Shown here piece after piece: positions 1 to 5,247 of a stretch of DNA of 7,671 bases. Source of the DNA: Actinomycetota bacterium (GTDB lineage: Bacteria > Actinomycetota > Acidimicrobiia > Acidimicrobiales > Microtrichaceae); the NCBI GenBank assembly GCA_009700815.1, contig WLLG01000095.1:1-7671 (forward strand). Reading direction: 5' to 3'. How positions within the stretch are numbered: position 1 is the stretch's first letter; each line of letters opens with the position of its first letter. Below the pieces are notes generated by a model. It saw nothing but the letters and a program-made list of their open reading frames with translations. It was not told the DNA's origin and did not search any database. A program made the translations under genes and the position numbers.

Positions 1-438
1 ATCGGCCCGTTCTGTCAGGGAGCGGCCAAAGACACTCAGCGAGGCTTCAGCCACAGAAGCCAGAGCGGAGCCAATGACTCGCGCAAACTGCAGCACTGGC
101 TCCACCCCAAAGAGCTCCATGCCAAGAGCGAATCCCCCAAAGGCCTCTGCTTCTTCCACCCGGCACAGCGCAGCCTCGCCAGGGTCGGGCAGACCCATCA
201 GCATGCGTGCCCTTCGGCAGAGTTCCACGTCAAGGCCGCTTCGTTGCGCTAGTTCGTCAATGGTGATGAGTTCATCGCTACTCCAAAACAGGCTCTTACG
301 CAGGAGCGAAACCGCCGCTGCTGGGGCCTGTTCGGATTCCACAAAACTCAGCTGGTCAACTGACTCCACATCTGCCCCGGCGAGGAGGAGACGCAGCTTG
401 ATCTTGTTGCGCAGAGCTTGTTCGGCATCATCGACCAC
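1..438 (-). CDS. Probable class III adenylate/guanylate cyclase, N-terminal regulatory domain (partial, 3' end off the left edge)
   Basis: This reading frame is open from a stop at 484-486 to the left edge of the window, giving 146 residues from the chosen GTG start. The protein would make a cyclic nucleotide, probably cAMP, if the missing C-terminus carries a cyclase catalytic domain. What is visible resembles the N-terminal regulatory domain of mycobacterial Rv1264, a pH-sensing autoinhibitory helical domain. The key match is a helix-turn-helix-like stretch at about residues 55-83 (DELITIDELAQRSGLDVEL, then a second helix ending MGLPDP), followed by an alpha-helical segment with FALGMELFGV and a further helix to the edge. 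The GTG at 438 was chosen because it lies 7 bases after a good -10 box and no Shine-Dalgarno is present. TTG at 459 is an alternative. The catalytic domain is not in the window, so cyclase activity is inferred from the family. The gene follows the sigma/anti-sigma pair on the same strand after 74 bases. Confidence 0.72.
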   Translation of the reverse strand, partial: MVDDAEQALRNKIKLRLLLAGADVESVDQLSFVESEQAPAAAVSLLRKSLFWSSDELITIDELAQRSGLDVELCRRARMLMGLPDPGEAALCRVEEAEAFGGFALGMELFGVEPVLQFARVIGSALASVAEASLSVFGRSLTERAD

Positions 439-445
439 GCATGCG

Positions 446-474
446 ACGCTAGCGGTCAAGCGTGAAACTGTCAG
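446..474 (-). promoter_or_regulatory. Candidate promoter for a leaderless cyclase-like gene
   Basis: On the minus strand a -35-like CTGACA (474-469, one mismatch to TTGACA) is followed by exactly 17 bases and a -10-like TAGCGT (451-446, fits TANNNT). Seven bases later comes the GTG start at 438. This spacing puts the transcription start on or next to the start codon, which fits the absence of a Shine-Dalgarno. It suggests that the cyclase-like gene can be transcribed separately from the sigma/anti-sigma genes upstream. The call rests on consensus matching by eye. Confidence 0.5.
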
Positions 475-512
475 GGTGAAGCTTCAATCGCTTTGCTGTC
501 TGGCGGCTGCCC

Positions 513-1184
513 CTACTGCAAGGTGCCGCGCAGCAAGCTATGTCCGGAATGGTCATGTGTTCCGTTTTGTTGCAACGAGATATCGACCACTGGGTAGATA
601 GCGGGATCGATTGAGTCAGGAATTAGAACCTCGGTGCTGCCCGTCATGGGCCCCAGTGACTGCGGACTGGTTACCTTTGGGTCGACGAGCCAGAGCTCGT
701 AGTGAGAGCCAGCGGGTGCAGCGGGCATGTTCTCGGTGGTCACGACAAGGCGTTCAGTGTTGCCCGAACGAAGTAATTTGGCTTGAGCAGTGGCAGGGCC
801 TTCGAGGACATCCAAGGTTGTGCTCGCTACTAGTTCGGTGCTTGTTCTCGAAGAGTCCACAAGCCTGATTCCCACGGCTCCCACAACCAGAATCAGCACG
901 GCAGCAGCGGCGGCAACAATGATGTGGCGACTGCTGTTGATTCGCATGCCACCGCGCCCACCACTGTCGCGACGGTCGGCGAGCACTGTTGGTTGAGTCA
1001 GCACTGTTGGTTCGGCTAGCACTGTTGGTTCGGCTAGCGAGACTCCTGCTGCGATGCGGTCCCACAGGTCTGCTGGGGGAGTCACCAACTCAAAGTCAGA
1101 CTCGCTCAGGCCGGCGCCGAGCAAGAGGAGGTGCGCAAATTCTTCTGAGTCTGAATCCGGCGGGTCTGTGAACTCCTCAGGCAT
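513..1184 (-). CDS. Anti-sigma factor, RskA-like, single membrane span with a short cytoplasmic part
   Basis: This 223-residue protein should hold the sigma factor encoded just upstream inactive at the membrane. Residues 1-50 are acidic and cytoplasmic, with PPADLWDRIAAGV at 36-48, a motif commonly seen near the end of such cytoplasmic parts. A repeat AEPTVL/AEPTVL/TQPTVL fills 51-68, then a basic, Gly-rich linker. The one transmembrane helix is at about 88-106. The outer domain (110-223) has the RskA C-terminal signature: YELWLVDP at 162-169 and the closing SGHSLLRGTL. The ATG is preceded by a strong GAGGGG site, and the gene overlaps the sigma gene's end by 8 bases, implying translational coupling. 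Members such as mycobacterial RskA are released by regulated intramembrane proteolysis; that this one is too is inference. Oddly, no Hx3Cx2C zinc motif is present and the cytoplasmic part is short. The family call is confident, the partner is inferred from overlap. Confidence 0.85.
   Translation of the reverse strand: MPEEFTDPPDSDSEEFAHLLLLGAGLSESDFELVTPPADLWDRIAAGVSLAEPTVLAEPTVLTQPTVLADRRDSGGRGGMRINSSRHIIVAAAAAVLILVVGAVGIRLVDSSRTSTELVASTTLDVLEGPATAQAKLLRSGNTERLVVTTENMPAAPAGSHYELWLVDPKVTSPQSLGPMTGSTEVLIPDSIDPAIYPVVDISLQQNGTHDHSGHSLLRGTLQ
983..1036 (-). repeat. Three tandem 18-bp units inside the anti-sigma gene
   Basis: Units at 983-1000, 1001-1018 and 1019-1036 each begin GCACTGTTGGTT on the plus strand. 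The second and third are identical over all 18 bases. The first differs at four of its last six bases. Because 18 is a multiple of 3, the repeat stays in frame and encodes AEPTVL, AEPTVL and TQPTVL in the linker between the sigma-binding part and the membrane span. The identical copies suggest a recent duplication and a possible length polymorphism between strains. Confidence 0.93.
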
Positions 1185-1887
1185 CTTGGTACCCCTCTAG
1201 GTGGAGGCGGAGTCGTACAAGGCTGCGCCGGATATCGCTTTTCACTGTTCCGAGAGGCAGGTCGCATCTCTCGGCAATTTGCGCCTGAGTCAGGTCTTCA
1301 AAGAACTTGAGTCGTACCATCTCTTGTGCCCGATCAGGTAATTGTTTGATCGCCTCTGCTAGCAGCATTCGCTCGCCAGTTAGTGAGATTGCAGCGTTCT
1401 CGCTTGGGTTGCCGCCAAGGCCGTCCTCGTCACGGGATTCGCCGGAACCAGTCATGTCAACACTGATTGGCGTGCGTCCGTCGGAGCGGAGAATATCGAT
1501 CACTTTGAATCTTGCGATACCCATAATCCATGCCGGGAGACTGCCCGACTCGGGCCGGTACCGGTCTCGGGATCTCCAAGCTGCCAGAAATACTTCTTGG
1601 GTTGCATCTGCTGCCCGAACTGCTCCTAATGAGCGAGTGCAGAAGGAAAAAACCAACGAACTATGGCGCTCATAGATTTCCTTGAGTGCCCGGTCGTCAC
1701 CGCTGATAAAGGCGGTGATGCAGGGGTCTTCGTGACCTAGCGTGAGTTCGATTGGGCGATCCAGCACGGCCTCCATTGAAGTTAGTTCGTTGCCACTGCC
1801 CTGATTGGATGCAGCGCCCGTATCGAGGGAGTCTCCGCTCTGGTTCTGAGTCACCTCACAACGCCACTCTGCTGCCCATGGGTTCAT
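1177..1887 (-). CDS. ECF-family RNA polymerase sigma factor (SigK/SigL-like group)
   Basis: This 236-residue protein should direct RNA polymerase to a specific promoter set. Sigma region 2 spans about residues 67-136, with LKEIYERHSSLVFSF, the DATQEVFLAAW core-binding helix at 94-104, and GSLPAWIMGIARFKVIDILR at 115-134 for -10 recognition. A variable acidic linker follows. Region 4 is at about 175-230, with LPDRAQEMVRL and a helix-turn-helix DLTQAQIAERCDLPLGTVKSDIRRSLVRLR at 198-227 (-35 recognition). The ATG at 1887 gives about 50 residues ahead of region 2, longer than usual for ECF factors. An internal ATG at 1776 would give a more ordinary 199 residues, but neither has a clear Shine-Dalgarno. 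The gene lies 31 bases after the transporter gene and overlaps the anti-sigma start, so the three probably form one transcript. The family call is very secure; the SigK-like subgroup rests mainly on the RskA-like partner. Confidence 0.93.
   Translation of the reverse strand: MNPWAAEWRCEVTQNQSGDSLDTGAASNQGSGNELTSMEAVLDRPIELTLGHEDPCITAFISGDDRALKEIYERHSSLVFSFCTRSLGAVRAADATQEVFLAAWRSRDRYRPESGSLPAWIMGIARFKVIDILRSDGRTPISVDMTGSGESRDEDGLGGNPSENAAISLTGERMLLAEAIKQLPDRAQEMVRLKFFEDLTQAQIAERCDLPLGTVKSDIRRSLVRLRLHLEGYQDA
1192..1197 (-). promoter_or_regulatory. Ribosome binding site of the anti-sigma gene, inside the sigma gene
   Basis: GAGGGG on the minus strand lies 7 bases before the ATG at 1184 and within the last codons of the sigma gene. 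It fixes the anti-sigma start and supports coupled translation of the two overlapping genes, which would keep the sigma factor and its inhibitor in proportion. Confidence 0.7.
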
Positions 1888-1918
1888 TCTCGCAATGCTC
1901 AGGCCTAAATGCCACTGC

Positions 1919-3052
1919 TCAAGAGATTTCGCCGGGACTCATAGCCGCCGAGTTTGCCGAATCTGCCGATTCAGGAGCAACGGGATCGACGGGGTTGGTT
2001 ACAAGGTCGGAATCGTCGAGGCTTCGAATGGTTCGCATTGCGCCTGTATCGCTCAACACCGCCATGGCCATAGTCGCTAGTGCAACGCCTACGAGTAACC
2101 CGCCCGGACCTCGCAAGCTAAAGCCGATCATGGCAGCAAGCATGGTGGGAAAAATCCCCACAGGCACAGTAGCAACATCGACTTTTCGTTGCACTAAATA
2201 CGCATCAAGTATCTGCAAAATGAAGGCGCCAACTAGGACTGCTAGGGCTTGTTCGGGGCCATTCAGTAGCGCTAGGAGTGCTAGTGGAAGCGCCCCAGCA
2301 AAGATGCCCACATAGGGGACAAACGCTAGAAGTGCGGCTGTGACGGCGAGTAGTCCAGGCAGGTCGATGCCCAGCCAGGTGCTGACACTAAAGGTAATCA
2401 GGAGCACCGCCAGACTCTGCAGCGCCATGAATCCCATGTACTTCGTGCTCGTGGAGTAGGCCAGTTTGAGTACCCATCGAATGGGTTCTCGTTTGGTCTC
2501 GGGTGCCAACTCAATTGCCCCATTGACCATCGAGGGGCCAGTAAAAATGATCATCACCGTCAGGATCCAGACCACAAAGACCGCTGACGCTCCTTCGCCC
2601 ACTCTCGATGCGATGCCGCGAAGGTCCGCATTACGAAAGCGAACCTGATTGGTGATCTGATCGGCGAACCTCTCGATGTCATCGGCGATCTGAAGTTTCT
2701 TAATCAGACTTCCCAAACCCTCGGTCCCTTCTAGATTTCTGACGGCAGCGGGAACGTTTCTTTGAAATTTGGCGGATTCTCCCTGAAGCTCAGTCAGGCC
2801 GAGGGCTGCGATCGCAGAAACGGACAGGGCTAGCAGCGCTGTGATGAGCAAGATGGCTGCAGTATTGGACATATGCCGGTGCAGTTTTTGTACGACCGGC
2901 CAACTCAGAGCCGCAAACACACAAGCCTCTAGAAACCACACCAGAGTGGTAGCGGCACGCATTGCCACGGTAATGACAAGCAGATAGGCGCCAACGATCG
3001 CAACAGATCGCAGAATGGATCTTGGAGAGATGTGCAAAGAGGTGTGTGTCAT
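1919..3052 (-). CDS. AI-2E family transporter (PerM/TqsA-like), copy 1
   Basis: This 377-residue integral membrane protein belongs to the AI-2E/UPF0118 family. Known members include the autoinducer-2 exporter TqsA and several Na+/H+ antiporters, so the substrate cannot be read from sequence. Hydrophobic helices lie at about 13-31, 34-50 and 64-86. A soluble polar segment (about 87-145) follows, then a helix (FVVWILTVMIIF) and a closely packed C-terminal group of four or more helices. The conserved loop AFVPYVGIFAG at about 243-253 corresponds to SLIPQIGGLLG in the second transporter of this window. The ATG at 3052 was chosen over an upstream GTG at 3118 because the latter adds 22 polar residues, has no Shine-Dalgarno, and would leave only 30 bases between the divergent genes. 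The C-terminus is a short Asp/Ser-rich tail. The sigma gene follows after 31 bases, so the two may be co-transcribed. Confidence 0.85.
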   Translation of the reverse strand: MTHTSLHISPRSILRSVAIVGAYLLVITVAMRAATTLVWFLEACVFAALSWPVVQKLHRHMSNTAAILLITALLALSVSAIAALGLTELQGESAKFQRNVPAAVRNLEGTEGLGSLIKKLQIADDIERFADQITNQVRFRNADLRGIASRVGEGASAVFVVWILTVMIIFTGPSMVNGAIELAPETKREPIRWVLKLAYSTSTKYMGFMALQSLAVLLITFSVSTWLGIDLPGLLAVTAALLAFVPYVGIFAGALPLALLALLNGPEQALAVLVGAFILQILDAYLVQRKVDVATVPVGIFPTMLAAMIGFSLRGPGGLLVGVALATMAMAVLSDTGAMRTIRSLDDSDLVTNPVDPVAPESADSANSAAMSPGEIS

Positions 3053-3085
3053 TGAACTGCTCGCTGTTAGAGCGGAATTCTGAGT

Positions 3086-3111
3086 GTGCAGGTTTTTAAG
3101 GGTGCAGGGTT
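3086..3111. repeat. Direct repeat in the region shared by the divergent transporters
   Basis: GTGCAGGTTT (3086-3095) and GTGCAGGGTT (3102-3111) differ at one base and are offset by 16. They lie in the 96-base gap between the two divergent AI-2E-family starts, so a shared binding site is possible. The repeat is short enough that chance is a fair alternative. Confidence 0.35.
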
Positions 3112-3136
3112 CCCACACTTGCTGAAGTCCAGATTC

Positions 3137-3142
3137 TAAGGT
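3137..3142 (+). promoter_or_regulatory. Possible -10 box or Shine-Dalgarno of the second transporter
   Basis: TAAGGT ends 6 bases before the ATG at 3149, which fits a TANNNT -10 box of a leaderless transcript. The same bases contain AAGG, which could instead act as a Shine-Dalgarno about 7 bases from the start. No convincing -35 hexamer is visible 16-18 bases upstream. Confidence 0.35.
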
Positions 3143-3148
3143 TGCTGC

Positions 3149-4315
3149 ATGTCTAGCGAGCGTGACCCTCAGCCTGTGGTCGACTCGCGGGATCAGAAAC
3201 CACCTCGGCTTACGGTCGACATAGCGGATCAGAGTGTCTTTGCTTTGCTGCTCTCACTGACTGCGCTCGTGGTCATTTGGAGCACCGTGCGTGCCGCATC
3301 TGGGGCTGTGACCCTGATCGTGGTGACCTTATTCGTAGCAATGGCGCTCGATCCGCTGGTACATGCCGTACAGAATCGAGCCAAGCTGGGTCGGGCACCT
3401 TCGGTTGTAGTAGTGCTGTTCTTTGGGTTGATACTTGTTTTGGGATTCGTAGCCATCGCTGGGCCTCAACTTGTCCAAGAGTCCTCGAACTTGCAGCGGC
3501 AACTGCCAAAGACCGTGGCCTCACTTGGCGACTTACCTGTGGTTGGCAAATCTATTCAGTCTGCAGATTTGCCAGGCAAGGTGACTCAGGCACTCGACTC
3601 TTTCTCAGCAAGATCAGGTCAGGGCAGTGGACTGCAAGTCGGTGGACTCCTCAAGTCGGCATCGTTTGGCCTTGGGGCTGTTGTGCTCGCGCTCTTTTTG
3701 ATGGCTGGAATCATGCTTGAGGGCCCTCGCCTAGTGGCGAGCATTCGCTCAGCGCTTCCAGCTGGTCACCGAGAATCCGCCGATGGGATAGGCCGAGTGG
3801 TCTACCAAGTACTCGCTAAGTATTTCGCCGGTAGCTTGCTAGTCGCTGTCTTGAACGGAATCTGGACTGCAAGTGCTGCGCTCATTGCAGGAGTGCCACT
3901 GAGTCCGCTCCTTGGTGTGTGGTCAGCGCTCACCTCTCTGATCCCGCAAATTGGTGGTCTTCTTGGATTTAGCTTGGTATTTGCCGTCAGCCTGACGGCC
4001 GGCGTGGGCCCTGCGATTTTCATGACTGTCGCCTTCTTAGTCTTTATGCTCTTTACCAATCACGTGCTGGTTCCGCTCGTGGTAGGCAAAGCCGTCAGCT
4101 TGTCTCCACCTGTGACCATGCTGGCCGCAATTGGTGGGTTCTCGGTCGGCGGAATAGTTGGAGCGCTGTTTGCTGTTCCAACCTTTGGCGCAATCAAAGC
4201 TGTGGCAATGTACCTCCGAGGTAGTGACGCCGCTGTTCCGGAAGAGAATCCCGAACCAAAGCACCCGAGTCTGTGGTCACGCCTCAAAGGCCGGTTCGCT
4301 CACACCGCTACCTGA
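3149..4315 (+). CDS. AI-2E family transporter (PerM/TqsA-like), copy 2
   Basis: This 388-residue membrane protein is a second member of the AI-2E/UPF0118 family, divergent from the first. After a polar N-terminus (1-28), helices lie at about 30-47, 52-70 and 84-105. A Ser/Gln/Gly-rich soluble part with SSNLQRQLPKTVASLG spans roughly 106-165, and a helix GAVVLALFLMAGIMLEGP at about 175-192 follows. The C-terminal helix bundle (about 215-350) contains SLIPQIGGLLG at 264-274 and LVPLVVGKAVSLSPPVTML, both typical of the family. The last ~35 residues are charged and probably cytoplasmic. The layout matches copy 1 helix for helix but the residues differ widely, so the two are old paralogues rather than a fresh duplication. 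The ATG is the first reasonable start and follows TAAGGT. Substrate is unknown; a role with the sigma system is only suggested by position. Confidence 0.87.
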   Translation: MSSERDPQPVVDSRDQKPPRLTVDIADQSVFALLLSLTALVVIWSTVRAASGAVTLIVVTLFVAMALDPLVHAVQNRAKLGRAPSVVVVLFFGLILVLGFVAIAGPQLVQESSNLQRQLPKTVASLGDLPVVGKSIQSADLPGKVTQALDSFSARSGQGSGLQVGGLLKSASFGLGAVVLALFLMAGIMLEGPRLVASIRSALPAGHRESADGIGRVVYQVLAKYFAGSLLVAVLNGIWTASAALIAGVPLSPLLGVWSALTSLIPQIGGLLGFSLVFAVSLTAGVGPAIFMTVAFLVFMLFTNHVLVPLVVGKAVSLSPPVTMLAAIGGFSVGGIVGALFAVPTFGAIKAVAMYLRGSDAAVPEENPEPKHPSLWSRLKGRFAHTAT

Positions 4316-4367
4316 GCGCTGATCTGAACGAGATAGTCGTGATCAACCCGTTTCGTAATGCGGGTGA

Positions 4368-4383
4368 CCCCCTATAGCGGGGG
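4368..4383 (+). terminator. GC hairpin after the second transporter
   Basis: CCCCC (4368-4372) and GGGGG (4379-4383) can pair around a 6-base loop, 52 bases after the transporter stop. The bases that follow (CTTGTTG) are not a clean T-run, so it may be a weak terminator or an attenuating stem in the leader of the reductase gene. Confidence 0.35.
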
Positions 4384-4417
4384 CTTGTTGATAGGGCTAG
4401 AGCTTGTTGGTGGCTAG
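4383..4417 (+). repeat. Imperfect direct repeat upstream of the reductase gene
   Basis: GCTTGTTG-N4-GGCTAG (4383-4400) is followed by GCTTGTTG-N2-GGCTAG (4402-4417). Both half-motifs are exact; only the inner spacer differs by two bases. The second copy runs into the candidate -10 box at 4415-4420, so a regulator bound here would cover the promoter. Function is inferred from position only. Confidence 0.5.
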
Positions 4418-4420
4418 GGT
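4415..4420 (+). promoter_or_regulatory. Candidate -10 box of the reductase gene
   Basis: TAGGGT fits TANNNT and ends 6 bases before the ATG at 4427, where no good Shine-Dalgarno exists. This is the expected geometry for a leaderless transcript. No TTGACA-like hexamer is found at the usual distance. Confidence 0.35.
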
Positions 4421-4426
4421 TTGCGG

Positions 4427-5209
4427 ATGGATATTGAGAATCTGTTCTCGGTGAAAGACAAAGTTGCCGTGGTGACGGGCGGGTCACGCGGTATCGGCCG
4501 CATGATCGCCGAGGGTCTTGTGCGCTCAGGGGCCAAGGTCTACATCTCGTCTCGTAAAGCCCAGGTCTGCGAACAAGTTGCCGAGGAGTTATCGGCACTT
4601 GGGTTCTGTGTGGCCTTGCCTGCTGACCTGTCAACGGTTGAAGGCGTGCAGGATCTGGCTCAGGCAGTCAAAGCTCGTGAGGATCAGGTTGATATTTTGG
4701 TGAACAATGCAGGGGCAACTTGGGGTGCGCCACTGCTCGAATACCCAGACGAGGCATGGGACAAGGTTCTAGCCACCAACCTCAAGGCCGTGTTCTCTTT
4801 GACTACCGAACTCATGCCACTGCTCAAGAAATCTGCACGCAGCGATGACCCTGCCCGCGTGATCAACATCGGTTCTGTTGACGGCATTCGTGTTCCCGAA
4901 ACCGAGAATTACGCCTATTCGGCTAGTAAGGCTGCAGTCCACATGCTGACTCGCCAACTCGCGCACCGCCTAGCAAGCTCACACATAACCGTGAATGCGA
5001 TTGCTCCCGGCCCGTTCCCCTCAAAGATGATGGCCTTTATTCTTGACGCTGAAGGCGGCGAAGACATGGTGTCCTCGGGAGTTCCGCTCGCCAGGATCGG
5101 CACCCCCGAAGACGTTGCAGGAACTGTGCTGTATCTGTCGTCACGTGCGGGGAGCTACGTAACCGGTTCGATTATTGCAGTTGATGGCGGTATTTCAACC
5201 CACGGCTAA
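4427..5209 (+). CDS. Short-chain dehydrogenase/reductase, RhlG-like (3-oxoacyl reductase type)
   Basis: This 260-residue protein is a classical SDR that should reduce a carbonyl, or oxidise an alcohol, with a nicotinamide cofactor in the cytoplasm. The cofactor-binding TGGSRGIG is at 17-24. SSR at 41-43 places an arginine where NADPH-preferring enzymes have one, and AD at 66-67 and NNAG at 93-96 follow. The catalytic tetrad is complete: N118, S150 (in INIGS), Y164 and K168 (YSASK). IAPGPFPSKM at 192-201 and the ending TGSIIAVDGG are also typical. Segments such as DILVNNAG-TWGAPL, LLKKSA and ARVINIGSV closely recall Pseudomonas RhlG, a 3-oxoacyl reductase linked to rhamnolipid and polyester precursors, so a fatty-acyl substrate is plausible. 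The ATG at 4427 fits the family start better than the TTG two codons earlier. It could be monocistronic, with a hairpin between it and the preceding transporter. Confidence 0.93.
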   Translation: MDIENLFSVKDKVAVVTGGSRGIGRMIAEGLVRSGAKVYISSRKAQVCEQVAEELSALGFCVALPADLSTVEGVQDLAQAVKAREDQVDILVNNAGATWGAPLLEYPDEAWDKVLATNLKAVFSLTTELMPLLKKSARSDDPARVINIGSVDGIRVPETENYAYSASKAAVHMLTRQLAHRLASSHITVNAIAPGPFPSKMMAFILDAEGGEDMVSSGVPLARIGTPEDVAGTVLYLSSRAGSYVTGSIIAVDGGISTHG

Positions 5210-5219
5210 ACCGATGTCA

Positions 5220-5246
5220 ACGCTCGGGTACCAGCACTGCGAGCGT
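5220..5246. terminator. Hairpin between convergent genes
   Basis: ACGCTCG (5220-5226) and CGAGCGT (5240-5246) form a perfect 7-bp stem with a 13-base loop. It fills most of the 38-base gap between the stop codons of the reductase (plus) and the DUF7064-like gene (minus), so it could serve both strands. There is no T-run on either side, so intrinsic termination is uncertain. Confidence 0.45.
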
Positions 5247-5247
5247 C

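Noticed and set aside
74..601. Long plus-strand open frame of 175 codons
   Set aside because: Low-complexity Ser/Arg/Ala translation without any family feature; it runs antisense to the cyclase-like frame and to the end of the anti-sigma gene, both of which show real motifs.
983..1036. Repeat considered as a CRISPR fragment
   Set aside because: Units are directly adjacent with no spacers, and lie in frame within a coding gene.
1752..2315. Plus-strand open frame of 187 codons
   Set aside because: Antisense to the sigma gene start and the transporter C-terminus; its translation is rich in Ser, Pro and Thr with no recognisable domain.
3053..3118. Upstream GTG start (3118) for the first AI-2E-family transporter
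   Set aside because: Adds 22 polar residues, has no ribosome site, and would leave 30 bases between divergent starts; a start at 3052 fits the family length better.
4421..4426. TTG start two codons before the reductase ATG
   Set aside because: The ATG at 4427 gives the normal SDR start and lies at the leaderless spacing from TAGGGT.
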